A stretch of 41,623 bases of DNA, taken from contig VMGT01000016.1 of assembly GCA_007376725.1 (NCBI GenBank), positions 1 to 41,623 of the forward strand, read 5' to 3'. Shown here one piece after another: positions 23,514-31,377 of this stretch. Within the stretch, counting starts at the first letter, position 1. Each line of letters begins with the position of its first letter. The translations under genes were made by a program, and so were the position numbers. A model generated the notes under the pieces. The model ran no database searches, was not told the DNA's origin, and saw only the letters and a program-made list of their open reading frames with translations. The DNA is from Parcubacteria group bacterium Greene1014_15. Lineage in GTDB: Bacteria; Patescibacteriota; Minisyncoccia; Phycocordibacterales; VMGT01.

Positions 23514-23906
23514 GGGCGTTATGCTTGATGAGTCCCTGGTATTCGCCAATTGGCGGACAGAGGCACATTAAGCATAACGCCCAAACGTTACATTCTTTGT
23601 TGTGAGAAAAGGGTATAAACTCAAAACACGGAACGTACCGTCTTGTTACTGGGATGTAGATCGATCCTAGTTTCTTGACTACCATTCTCCGGGTTGGCGA
23701 ATAGTATCTTTGCCATTTCTGGCATCAATCATGTGTGGATTTCTCGACACAGAGTGAGTTAGCGATACCATTCAGTCCCTGGGCAGTGATCTCTGCTGCT
23801 CGAATAGTAGAAGAACGTTAGGCACAACATACACAAGAGATGCGGTGTCGAAGACGCCGCTTTCTGCCTAAGGTTCCCCTACCATTAAAGATAGGAGCCC
23901 TTTTTT
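23514..23906 (+). ncRNA. Candidate structured non-coding RNA
   Basis: No credible gene lies here, yet the + strand is full of helices. A 69-nt hairpin closes GGGCGTTATGCTT with its complement (23514-23582). Further stems are ACTGGGAT/ATCCTAGT (about 23659), TGCCA/TGGCA (about 23713) and GCAG/CTGC (about 23788), plus a compound stem TTAGGCA/TGCCTAA around GCGGTGTC-gaa-GACGCCGC (about 23820-23870). TATTCGCCAA in the first hairpin is fully complementary to TTGGCGAATA 160 nt later. The stretch ends in a hairpin followed by T6. I do not see the conserved cores of RNase P RNA, tmRNA or SRP RNA. The strand is inferred from the terminator. Confidence 0.5.
23872..23906 (+). terminator. Rho-independent terminator of the candidate ncRNA
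   Basis: An interrupted stem, GGTTCC-CC-TA paired with TA-GGAG-C-CC, followed directly by six T residues. No protein-coding gene ends here on the + strand. Confidence 0.7.
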
Positions 23907-23997
23907 GTTTTCGGAAAGAACAAACAAGTGAACCCACGTCCACTTATGCATTTATGGTAGCAAAGATGGTATACTCGTCAAGAATATACCTGTGGAT

Positions 23998-24035
23998 AAC
24001 TCAAAAATCCCGCCAGTTGGCGAGACTTTTGAGTT
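23998..24035. terminator. Hairpin downstream of the membrane protein at 24065
   Basis: Stem AACTCAAAA..CGCCA/TGGCG..TTTTGAGTT, about 30 nt past the stop codon of the minus-strand gene at 24065-24415. It includes A/T runs usable in both directions. Confidence 0.7.
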
Positions 24036-24064
24036 ATTTCTAGGCTCTAATCTAGACTCTACCT

Positions 24065-24415
24065 TTACACAATACTTGGAAAGGCAGTTACATAAGCAAC
24101 AACTTCAGAGAAGTTCCCGATAGCATGAGCATCAACTGATGCTGAAACTATGAGTATTCCCCGCGCAGCCTCATTTTTGAGCTTTTTACACTCCCCTGCA
24201 AGACTTCCGAGAGGACCTGCCTCCCTCCAAACGCCGAGACTATAGTCCATAACGGAGAATATAAGGAGAATTTTGACAAAGACAATCAGAACTATCGTTA
24301 CATATATAAGTGGTAATAGTGAAAGAAGCGGCAAGGCGGCGAGCAATATCGACGAGGCGGACACAATTGTGAGAAGTATGCTTAACCGGAACAGTTCTTT
24401 CTTCGATGAAATCAT
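24065..24415 (-). CDS. Hypothetical membrane protein
   Basis: The 116-residue product has two adjacent membrane helices (about 10-33 and 34-58: LLTIVSASSILLAALPLLSL, LIYVTIVLIVFVKILLIF) followed by a cytosolic or extracellular tail of about 55 residues (ECKKLKNEAARGILIVSAS, SEVVAYVTAFPSIV). No domain recognised and no Shine-Dalgarno, unlike the other small genes nearby. Confidence 0.55.
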   Translation of the reverse strand: MISSKKELFRLSILLTIVSASSILLAALPLLSLLPLIYVTIVLIVFVKILLIFSVMDYSLGVWREAGPLGSLAGECKKLKNEAARGILIVSASVDAHAIGNFSEVVAYVTAFPSIV

Positions 24416-24512
24416 AGTCGTTGTTTGATTCGTACATAATCGTTAACTAACTGTTAATTTCACCCCTTTAGTGCTCTTTTGCGTATGTTATGTCATACAT
24501 TCATGTTAATGA

Positions 24513-25154
24513 TTATTCCAAGACCTCTATAAGCACTTTGGTAATTCCCTTGCCAACGTAGCCAAGTTGCCGCGCGCCTGCATAACTCATATCAATAACG
24601 CGGTCGCCAACATAGGGCCCTCGATCGTTAATGCGCACAACAATCTTTTTCTTGTTATCGAGATTTGTCACGCGCACCACGGTTCCAAGAGGCAATTCCT
24701 TGTGTGCAGCTGTGAGAGCATGCATGTCATACGGCTCCGTGCTTGCAGTAGGACGTCCATGGAAATATGAGCCATACCAGCTCGCAATGCCGATCTGATA
24801 TTGATTGAGCGGCACAACAACAGTCCCGCCGTCAACAAACGAAATTTTGCGAAGTTCATCATACGTGCCTTGCGTGTATAAGAATGGATTCAATTGGGCA
24901 AACTGTGCAAGATTATCCGCGGCAGTTTCTATGGTGTATTCTTTGCCATAGTAAGTAAGATTGATGTTTTTAACCGTCTCAATCGAGAGAAACGACGGCA
25001 CAAAAGAATGTGCCGAGAGTCCGCCTTTTATTTTCCACTCTCCCCAAAGCGGTATAAACCAAAGGATAAGGGATACCGTAAGAAACAGCGCCGCGAGCTC
25101 GATTGCAATATAGAGCGGGAGGACTTGTTTAAGGGCTATCGTCTTTTGTTTCAT
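24513..25154 (-). CDS. rlpA: RlpA-like double-psi beta-barrel protein
   Basis: The 213-residue product has an N-terminal membrane anchor (about 13-35), a spacer region, and a C-terminal RlpA domain: ASWYGSYFHGRPTAS, YDMHALTAAHKELPLGT, VRVTNLDNKKKIVVRINDRGPYV, RVIDMSYAGARQLG. RlpA proteins are septal peptidoglycan-binding lytic transglycosylases; the catalytic Asp of the NDRGP region is kept. The usual TANGE is changed to TASTE. There is no SPOR domain. Its promoter is probably at 25255-25282. It acts at the cell wall. Confidence 0.9.
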   Translation of the reverse strand: MKQKTIALKQVLPLYIAIELAALFLTVSLILWFIPLWGEWKIKGGLSAHSFVPSFLSIETVKNINLTYYGKEYTIETAADNLAQFAQLNPFLYTQGTYDELRKISFVDGGTVVVPLNQYQIGIASWYGSYFHGRPTASTEPYDMHALTAAHKELPLGTVVRVTNLDNKKKIVVRINDRGPYVGDRVIDMSYAGARQLGYVGKGITKVLIEVLE

Positions 25155-25254
25155 ATATTTCCTTCATGCGTGAGCCTTAAATAAAAAAGGAAGAAAATGG
25201 AGGGTTCCCCTTTTCTTCCCAGTTAAGTATCTCACGTATTCAGTTGTAGTTCTA

Positions 25255-25282
25255 ACTGTATCAGTTTTGGATACTTTGTCAA
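25255..25282 (-). promoter_or_regulatory. Candidate promoter of the RlpA gene
   Basis: Minus strand: perfect -35 TTGACA, a 16-nt spacer and -10 TACAGT, about 100 nt upstream of the RlpA start. It lies immediately after the hairpin that ends the upstream gene. A further inverted repeat (GGAAGAAAA...TTTTCTTCC, 25190-25220) sits in the leader. Confidence 0.6.
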
Positions 25283-25303
25283 GGATTTTCCTGTGGAAAA
25301 TCC
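25283..25303 (-). terminator. Hairpin after the ComEC-type MBL gene
   Basis: Perfect 9-bp stem GGATTTTCC/GGAAAATCC with a 3-nt loop, 10 nt after the stop codon on the minus strand. The TTG of the next promoter's -35 box follows directly, so it separates two transcription units. Confidence 0.6.
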
Positions 25304-25313
25304 TAAATTATCG

Positions 25314-26171
25314 TTATTTTAAGCCAATTTTTTCACCATCCGAAAAAAGAACAATCGTGCCTTTTTCGTAGGTGCCAAGAATTTTCGCTCCTACGCTCGT
25401 AAGACCCGCGAGAACCTCTTTGTGCGGATGTCCATACTCATTATTTTTCCCCGCTGATATCACGGAGACCATGGGAGTTACTATTTTGAGAAACTTTTCG
25501 CCCGAGGAAGTGCGTGAGCCATGGTGTCCGACCTTGAGAACATCAACATCGAGCGCTTTGTCATCGAGCACGAGTAAATATGCTTCCACGTTTTTCGGAG
25601 AATCCCCAGTAAAGAGAAATGATGTATTGCCATACGTTAATTTTGCAACAATCGACGCAATGTTCGTGTCTACATGCGGCATATCGCGGTCAGGAAACAG
25701 TATCGAGAGCACAATGTCGCGGTCGAGTACAAAACGCTGTCCGCGTCGCGCTACGATATACCGAGTGCCATGCTTCCGCGCTGCCGATAACAAAGCTTCG
25801 TATGTTCCCGACTCTTTTTTAAGCGCAGGATCGAGGAGTAACGCAACAGTGTAGTTTTTGAGAACATACGGAAGACCGCCAATATGATCCTGATCGGGGT
25901 GTGTTCCGATGACCATATCAATAGAGCGATCATAAAGCGGCATGATTTTTGAAAGTTCAGAGAGAACCGCTTTGTTTTTGCCGCCATCTATGAGAACCTG
26001 ATTGCCATTTGGCGCTTCTATATAGATTGCATCACCTTGCCCAATATCGAGAAACGCTACTTTGAGAATATGGCCACGGTCTTCGAGAATAGTCGCGTAC
26101 ACTATTCCTGTAGTAACAGCAAATAGAAACGCCAGAACAATGAACTGTATATTTGCTTTCATCTTCTCCAT
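25314..26171 (-). CDS. ComEC-type metallo-beta-lactamase hydrolase
   Basis: 285 residues from MEKMKANIQFIVL, chosen because the signal/membrane helix (about 7-25) then becomes N-terminal; the frame is open 42 codons further upstream. MBL fold: KVAFLDIGQGDAIYIEAPNG, LIDGGKN, THPDQDHIGG (zinc motif HxDxDH), FLFTGDSPK, LKVGHHGSRTSSGEKF and SAGKNNEYGHPHKEVL. It matches the C-terminal domain of ComEC/Rec2, which degrades one DNA strand during uptake. The membrane-channel part is a separate gene at 37025-38500. Confidence 0.92.
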   Translation of the reverse strand: MEKMKANIQFIVLAFLFAVTTGIVYATILEDRGHILKVAFLDIGQGDAIYIEAPNGNQVLIDGGKNKAVLSELSKIMPLYDRSIDMVIGTHPDQDHIGGLPYVLKNYTVALLLDPALKKESGTYEALLSAARKHGTRYIVARRGQRFVLDRDIVLSILFPDRDMPHVDTNIASIVAKLTYGNTSFLFTGDSPKNVEAYLLVLDDKALDVDVLKVGHHGSRTSSGEKFLKIVTPMVSVISAGKNNEYGHPHKEVLAGLTSVGAKILGTYEKGTIVLFSDGEKIGLK

Positions 26172-26324
26172 GGAAACACATACTACCACAAAGCCCTTGC
26201 GCAACAGGTATCCCCGTGATATATATTCCGCAGAGTTGCGAGATTCTGCATATACGCATGAACGCTCGCAGAAATAACAACCTTCTGTGCAATTCACATT
26301 CCGTGAAACTGCAAGGAGAAAAAC

Positions 26325-26795
26325 GTGAAGTTCACGCTCATTTTTGAAAATGGCCTCTCGCCTTTAGAAAAAGAGGCACCCGGACTGCTCACTGCCTGTC
26401 TCGGTTGGATCACTGATGCTTACAACGATGGCTGGCAAGGAACATGGAGTCTCAAATTTTGGATTGATTGCTCTTCGGATATAGCATTCACACATGGTGT
26501 CGGCGTCATTCGAAGCGGTACGCGAGTAAACGTACGTCTTGGCAATCGAGACATTGTCGATTACTTCTACACTACTCGAATCACTTCTCAACATGGCCTG
26601 TTTGTCTGTCCAAAAAATAAGCCAACAATATACTACGATATACCCGCAGCTTGGCAGTGGACGCTTAAACCGTATGTGGAAGAGTCTTTTGCGGAAGCTG
26701 TGGCCATCTGTCAACAACGCGTAAACACGGCAACAGCAGAATTTGAGGAAATCAAAGCCCAGTTCGGCAAAACTGACTCTATTGTCAAAGTATAG
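26325..26795 (+). CDS. Hypothetical protein, GTG start
   Basis: 156 residues; AAGGAG sits 6 nt before a GTG start. Begins MKFTLIFENGLSPLEKEAPG, with a Trp-rich first third (CLGWITDAYNDGWQGTWSLKFWID). The middle reads RSGTRVNVRLGNRDIVDYFY and the C-terminus is helical. It is probably cytosolic. No family recognised. Monocistronic, with its own terminator. Confidence 0.7.
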   Translation: MKFTLIFENGLSPLEKEAPGLLTACLGWITDAYNDGWQGTWSLKFWIDCSSDIAFTHGVGVIRSGTRVNVRLGNRDIVDYFYTTRITSQHGLFVCPKNKPTIYYDIPAAWQWTLKPYVEESFAEAVAICQQRVNTATAEFEEIKAQFGKTDSIVKV

Positions 26796-26803
26796 AATCT
26801 ATA

Positions 26804-26845
26804 AAAACAGCCTTTGTCGCACCGCGACAAAGGCTGTTTTCTCTC
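26804..26845 (+). terminator. Rho-independent terminator
   Basis: A 17-bp perfect stem (AAAACAGCCTTTGTCGC and its complement, loop ACC) followed by TCTC. It lies 10 nt past the stop codon of the gene at 26325-26795. Confidence 0.9.
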
Positions 26846-26907
26846 CCACTACATAAGGCCCCGTTCATTAATAGCTTGACATGGTTCGGTTTCAGATTTT
26901 CGTGAGA

Positions 26908-26983
26908 TTTGATTTTTTCGATTGAACAAATCTTGAGGCGTAGCGAGCTACGATGAAAGATTTGTGATTGAGAAAAAATCAAA
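26908..26983. repeat. Imperfect palindrome E6 overlapping a stop codon
   Basis: The arms TTTGATTTTTTC/GAAAAAATCAAA continue as ACAAATCTT/AAAGATTTGT and end in a tip GCGTAGC-ga-GCTACG. The right arm covers the last codons of the kinase gene that ends at 26979, so the element supplies its C-terminus and stop codon. The GYGA/GYAGC loop of E1-E5 is not seen here. Confidence 0.75.
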
Positions 26984-27530
26984 GCTTTTGAACTTTTGTT
27001 CGAAATTCTTCAGGAGTTCCGTTATTTTCAATCGTAGCATCTGCACTCATACCGATTTCTTCTATATACTGCTCTGGTTCAGCCTGTTCTTCGATCAAAA
27101 ATTGCTCCCTCGACACGCTTGCTTCTCCGGTTTTTTGTCCGGCAAGCCGACGATCAAATCTGTATGAAATATTCGCCGTAACATAAACCATCATACAACC
27201 ACGAATTTTTCTCAGCATATCGCGGTCCGAGAGCCATCTGACTCCATCAATCACCACAATATCGGCATCAATGCGCACAAGACGCCGCTTTACTGCGCGC
27301 GCGAGCGTGCCTTCTCCAAACTCGTGATTCATGAAGATTGCCAAACGTTGCAGATTATGGCGGGTTTCCGGTATGTCCCAATCTCGGAGCGTATCCCGCA
27401 AAATATCAGAAAAACCCATTAAAACAACATGTTTACCCACGCATGTTTCCCGAAGAAACATCCCAAACGTCCCCTTCCCCGAAAGTTTTTTTCCAACAAC
27501 ACCGATAATAACTTTTTTCATTTTTTTCAT
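26979..27530 (-). CDS. Small P-loop nucleotide kinase-like protein
   Basis: 183 residues with Walker A GVVGKKLSGKGT near the N-terminus, IVVIDGVRWLSDRDML (Walker B-like DGVR) and a LID-like RFDRRLAGQKTGEASVS. The layout resembles dephospho-CoA kinase, deoxynucleoside-monophosphate kinase and adenylate kinase; the exact substrate cannot be decided. AAGGAAA lies upstream of the MKKMKK start. The last residues (FRTKVQKL) and stop lie in palindrome E6. Confidence 0.8.
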   Translation of the reverse strand: MKKMKKVIIGVVGKKLSGKGTFGMFLRETCVGKHVVLMGFSDILRDTLRDWDIPETRHNLQRLAIFMNHEFGEGTLARAVKRRLVRIDADIVVIDGVRWLSDRDMLRKIRGCMMVYVTANISYRFDRRLAGQKTGEASVSREQFLIEEQAEPEQYIEEIGMSADATIENNGTPEEFRTKVQKL

Positions 27531-27599
27531 GAATTTTCCTTTCCTTTTCGACTATACCAAACTGTCCACTTTCCACAAGAATAGTATGTTATAGAGTGT

Positions 27600-28589
27600 A
27601 TGCGAAACCGAAAGAATGTGGTCGTCCTTGGCGGAGGCACGGGCACGGCAACCGTACTCCGAAGCCTTAAAAAATACCCTGTCAATCTTATCGCAATTCC
27701 GTCCATGGCTGATGACGGCGGTTCAACAGGGGTGCTTCGCCGCGAACTTGGTGTTTTACCAGCGGGCGATGTGCGCCAATGCCTCATTGCTCTTGCAGAC
27801 GAGAAAACGAGATCGGAAAAACTTCTTGCGCATAGATTTGGAGCAGGGGCATTCGCAGGCCACAATGTGGGCAATCTCGTCTTTGCCGCGCTTGAACAGG
27901 AATACGGCAGTTTTGCAAAAGCGCTTGATCATTGCGCCACACTTTTCCATATACAAGGAACAATTCATCCCGCAACATTCACTCCCATAACGCTTGTCGC
28001 CCATTTCGAACAGGAAACAATTCGCGGAGAAAGCGCTATCCATGCAAAAAATCTTGTCGGTCTAAAAAACATGACACTTGATCCTCTCCCTCGAGTAAAT
28101 CCAAAGGCGATCAAAGCGCTCCGCGCGGCCGATACAATCATTTTCGCTCCGGGAGATTGGTGCTGCAGTGTCATGCCCAACCTCCTCATTCCCGGCATAA
28201 AAAATACCATTAATGCGTCCACAGCTCTGAAAATTCAAATCTGCAATCTTATGACAACCAAAAACCACACGGATGGCTGGAGCGTACGAACATTTCGTGA
28301 AAAACTCGAAACTCTGCTCCAAGACACAGTTGACTATACCGTATGCAATTCAAAAATTCCAAAAGGCAAGGCTGCTGTGTCATACGCGGCAGCCGGCAGA
28401 GAATTCGTAAAAATTGACAATGACTTAGATACATGTTATGTTCTAGCTAACGTATTGAGCCCTATCCTTGTCAAACCCTCGAAAAAAGACTTTTTTCAAC
28501 GTAATCCCGTCCGACACGACGAACACGCCTTGGCTCGCGTCCTTATAAGCCTCGTCAACAAGTCACATGATAAAGTGCATCGCTATTGA
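27600..28589 (+). CDS. yvcK: YvcK/CofD-like (UPF0052) protein
   Basis: The 329-residue product has the Rossmann opening VVVLGGGTGTATVLRSLK, then MADDGGSTGVLRRELGVLPAGDVRQCLIAL, the signature of YvcK/CofD-fold proteins; later GHNVGNLVFAALEQ and IIFAPGDWCCSVMPNLLIPGI. YvcK binds UDP-GlcNAc and is needed for cell shape and growth on gluconeogenic carbon in Firmicutes (family knowledge). The opposite divergent gene starts 69 nt away. Its 3' end overlaps the HAD gene by 23 nt. Confidence 0.93.
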   Translation: MRNRKNVVVLGGGTGTATVLRSLKKYPVNLIAIPSMADDGGSTGVLRRELGVLPAGDVRQCLIALADEKTRSEKLLAHRFGAGAFAGHNVGNLVFAALEQEYGSFAKALDHCATLFHIQGTIHPATFTPITLVAHFEQETIRGESAIHAKNLVGLKNMTLDPLPRVNPKAIKALRAADTIIFAPGDWCCSVMPNLLIPGIKNTINASTALKIQICNLMTTKNHTDGWSVRTFREKLETLLQDTVDYTVCNSKIPKGKAAVSYAAAGREFVKIDNDLDTCYVLANVLSPILVKPSKKDFFQRNPVRHDEHALARVLISLVNKSHDKVHRY

Positions 28590-29217
28590 TTTCGATAATA
28601 CCATTGCATATCCAAAAGGAGGCAGGATGCGATTGTTCCACATACTCCGCACATACGGATTTTCTCTCAAAAATTTACGCGTTATATATGAGCGTTCAAA
28701 AAATGAAGGCGGTCTTTCCGCCGACAATCTCATTCGAATCGCAGAGGAACACACCAACACAGCGCTTGCTGTCTCACAAATAAAAAAAGATATTGATAAC
28801 TGGCTCCAAAATTCCGTCACATGCTATCCGGACACTCTCGCCGCTTTTACGACATGGAAACAAGCGAATATCCCTATCATTATTGTGACTGTCGGTTCTC
28901 CCGAGTTCCAGAAAAGAAAAATTGAAATTTCAGGCGTGCCTTACGACGATATCGTCGTACTTTCGGGGATCAACAAAAAATCCGAAACCATTCTCTCGCT
29001 CGCAAAAAGATACGGATCGTGTGCATTTATCGATGATAAAGCGTCAGAACTTGACGCTGTGCGCGAAAACGGCATCGGTGATGAGGTGATTACGTTTCGT
29101 ATTCGCCGCAGAAATAGTCCTTACTTTCGGCAAAAACCGGCATACAAACACACAGCGATTTCGCGTCTCGATCACCCGCTCCTTCTCGCGCATATTTCAT
29201 CTTCTGCTCATAGGTAG
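28567..29217 (+). CDS. HAD-superfamily hydrolase
   Basis: 216 residues: motif I IAIDFDNTIAYP (nucleophile Asp, general-acid Asp changed to Asn in DFDNT), motif II IIIVTVGS, and motif IV FIDDKASELDAVR. Having Asn at the second Asp of motif I is seen in a minority of HADs and could affect phosphatase activity. It starts within the last codons of the YvcK-like gene, so the two are probably translated together. Substrate unknown. Confidence 0.85.
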   Translation: MIKCIAIDFDNTIAYPKGGRMRLFHILRTYGFSLKNLRVIYERSKNEGGLSADNLIRIAEEHTNTALAVSQIKKDIDNWLQNSVTCYPDTLAAFTTWKQANIPIIIVTVGSPEFQKRKIEISGVPYDDIVVLSGINKKSETILSLAKRYGSCAFIDDKASELDAVRENGIGDEVITFRIRRRNSPYFRQKPAYKHTAISRLDHPLLLAHISSSAHR

Positions 29218-29241
29218 TCCTTCACACAAAAGAACCGTGCA

Positions 29242-30609
29242 TCATATCTTCTTTAACGTGTTCGCCCAACCGCCGACCCGCACCCATTTTTGCCATGAAA
29301 GTTTTTCTTTCGTATGGAGACGTCGGATGCTTCGTATGAGCGCCTGATACTCAACTAAATCCATGAAATAAAAGAGAAGCCATGCGATCGGAGCAAGTAA
29401 AAAAAGATTTCGATGAAATCGCGCGTTGCGATCAGTGCTAATCTGCAGGCAAATGACTCCCGTGAGGAGAAGAATAACAAACGCAAGCGGAGCAAAATCA
29501 TTCGTATAAAATGTATAGGTATAGAAAGCAAGAAGCAAAATACCCTCGAAAAAGAGAAGAATTTCAGCAAACAGTGCAATAGGAAGAATGAAGAAACTTA
29601 AGTAAAAATTGTGCTGTTTTTGACTGCTGAAAAAAAGGCGGCGGTATTTGTAAAATGTAAGAAAACGGCCGAGTTTCCAACGCAAACGTTGTCGGCACAA
29701 ACCTTTGAAATCTGAAGGTCCTTCCGTATACACAATCGCATTAGCGGCATATCGCACATGATATCCATGGTCCTGAAGCCGTGTTGAAAGTTCGATATCT
29801 TCCGTGATGATATCTTCGTCAAAACCGCCAAGGGCGAGAATGATCTTTTTGCGGTATGCTGCCGCGGCGCCGCCAACAATATATACGGCATTGAGAAGCG
29901 AGTCTGCACGTTTGAAATAGAAACCATATACATACTCAAGTTGTTGAACAAGCCCGATAGGTTTTGAGCGGTTGCCAATGGAGACATTTCCTGCAACAGA
30001 CGCAATACGAGAGTCGGTGAAATGTTGCACCATATTCTTAATCGCATGCTGATCCATCACGCTATCTGCATCGATGGTGATGATGATGTCGCCGCGCGCC
30101 ATTGCAAGACCCCTGTTCAGCGCACGAGCCTTGCCGCCGTTTGAAATACGCACATAACGGATCAAGGCGCGAGGACTTCGGTATTTTTTTCGATAGCGCG
30201 TAATGAATTGAGTAACCACATCATGCGTGTGGTCAGTAGAGCCATCATTGATGACAATAATCTCAAGGTATGGGTAGCGCGTCTTAAGCACTGATGTAAT
30301 TGTTGCCCGAATGCCGACTTCCTCATTCCATGCGGGAATAAGCACCGACACTCGTGGAGTATAGATGGCTCCACGCTTTCGCGATCGCAGTGATTCTACA
30401 ACCGGATACCAAGGCGCGATAAGGAGATGAAAAATATATTTTATAATAATTGGCGCAAACAAAAAAAGAATGACAAGGCGGAAGCGCATAAAATCATCAA
30501 GGGGAGTATATTCTTTGGTGACGGCAAAATAGAATACCAAAGCCGTAATGATATACAGAGAAACGAAGAATATAACAGTTGATGCTATGTGTTTAAAGTG
30601 TGTGGACAC
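29242..30609 (-). CDS. Processive GT2 membrane glycosyltransferase
   Basis: 455 residues. Two N-terminal membrane helices (about 9-30, 43-66), a GT-A domain (about 84-315) with NDGSTD (121-126), DAD (180-182), TED (269-271) and QRLRW (307-311), then three C-terminal helices (about 335-420). This is the PgaC/NodC/hyaluronan-synthase layout: polymerisation from UDP-sugars with extrusion through the membrane. All catalytic motifs are intact. It is convergent with the HAD gene. Confidence 0.92.
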   Translation of the reverse strand: MSTHFKHIASTVIFFVSLYIITALVFYFAVTKEYTPLDDFMRFRLVILFLFAPIIIKYIFHLLIAPWYPVVESLRSRKRGAIYTPRVSVLIPAWNEEVGIRATITSVLKTRYPYLEIIVINDGSTDHTHDVVTQFITRYRKKYRSPRALIRYVRISNGGKARALNRGLAMARGDIIITIDADSVMDQHAIKNMVQHFTDSRIASVAGNVSIGNRSKPIGLVQQLEYVYGFYFKRADSLLNAVYIVGGAAAAYRKKIILALGGFDEDIITEDIELSTRLQDHGYHVRYAANAIVYTEGPSDFKGLCRQRLRWKLGRFLTFYKYRRLFFSSQKQHNFYLSFFILPIALFAEILLFFEGILLLAFYTYTFYTNDFAPLAFVILLLTGVICLQISTDRNARFHRNLFLLAPIAWLLFYFMDLVEYQALIRSIRRLHTKEKLSWQKWVRVGGWANTLKKI

Positions 30610-30668
30610 AGAAATAATGTAAAATCATGTGTACGTTTTGTAATCAAGTTCTATATTTCCAAAGCAAA

Positions 30669-30690
30669 GGGGCGTTCATGTGAACGCCCC
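30669..30690 (-). terminator. Terminator of the NADAR gene
   Basis: Stem GGGGCGTTCA/TGAACGCCCC with a 2-nt loop, followed on the minus strand by TTTGCTTT. It lies 4 nt past the stop codon of the restored NADAR reading frame (30695), which supports that frame as the original one. Confidence 0.8.
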
Positions 30691-30694
30691 ATAG

Positions 30695-31152
30695 TTACTT
30701 TTGCAACCGGTGGCGAATTGTTTCCAAACGCGAGCAGAATTCGCGCTCGGTGAGGACTGTTTCCGATTTCCTTGATTTGCCGATTACATGAGCGAGCTTG
30801 CTTTGACCTGTTGCAAGCAACGCTCGCCGGAAGGAAAAGTTCTCTGCGAGCGCGTCGCGTCGTACGCCCTGTTGAGAAGTTGTTGATACTCTTCACCGTG
30901 ACGGTCGTATTCCTCGCCTTTCCACCAAAGTTTCTGAACCCGCCTCCACGTTTTGTTTCTTTTTTGTCCTCGGCGTTTTGCTGCAATTCCGACGAGCTTA
31001 CAAACCTCTATTTGTATATGGAGCTTGTCATATTTGAACGCTTGAAGAAGCCCTTCCATCGAGGCACACGAAACGCCATCAAACATAAAAGGATGCGGCG
31101 AAAAGTTGCTAAGAGCAGATGCAGGATATCCTGCCTTTGAACCAATATCCAC
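30695..31152 (-). pseudogene. NADAR-domain (YbiA-like) gene with a frameshift
   Basis: GTG start 7 nt after GGAGGT. The first frame reads DIGSKAGYPASALSNFSPHPF, SMEGLLQAFKYDKLH, KLWWKGEEYDRHGEEYQQL, a NADAR fold; at NRAYDA (about 30863) the frame breaks. In the -1 frame it continues LAENFSFRRALLATGQSK, LAHVIGKSRKSETVL and ends RLETIRHRLQK then TAA, exactly as a NADAR C-terminus should. Total about 151 residues if restored. The frame it is in runs on to a TGA-independent stop at 30784. Promoter (31201) and terminator (30669) are intact, so decay is recent, or this is a programmed shift or a sequencing error. NADAR enzymes remove ADP-ribose adducts, including from guanine in DNA. Confidence 0.8.
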
Positions 31153-31200
31153 TCGACACCTCCGTTTTTATGTTGAAGACTGGAATGCAAGACCGGGAGC

Positions 31201-31229
31201 ATTGTGGCATATTATGCGATATTTGTCAA
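31201..31229 (-). promoter_or_regulatory. Promoter of the NADAR gene
   Basis: Minus strand: perfect -35 TTGACA, 17-nt spacer, -10 CACAAT. About 50 nt upstream of the GTG start. Confidence 0.7.
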
Positions 31230-31293
31230 CTCTTCGTCCCTACCTTTTACCCATTTCCAAAAAATTACAAAACCTATTTGTTATAACAAAGAA

Positions 31294-31324
31294 AACCCTG
31301 CAAGCGCGCGTTGCTTGCAGGGTT
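31294..31324 (-). terminator. Rho-independent terminator
   Basis: Stem AACCCTGCAAGC/GCTTGCAGGGTT with TTCTTTG after it on the minus strand. It lies about 55 nt past the stop of the gene at 31378-31773. Confidence 0.88.
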
Positions 31325-31377
31325 AATCAAATTCTCGGCTGATACATGGGTGTTTCTCACTGGCATCAGAAATTTTT

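Noticed and set aside
23476-23685. A 69-codon minus-strand frame in the candidate RNA region
   Set aside because: It runs through a perfect 69-nt hairpin and has no ribosome-binding site; palindromic RNA structure explains the sequence better.
23514-23906. RNase P RNA or tmRNA
   Set aside because: The conserved GAGGAAAGTCC/ACAGAAA cores of RNase P RNA and the tRNA-like ends of tmRNA are not visible on either strand.
30651-30986. A basic 111-codon minus-strand frame overlapping the NADAR gene
   Set aside because: It is in neither of the two NADAR frames and its composition (Arg/Asn-rich) is that of a shadow frame.
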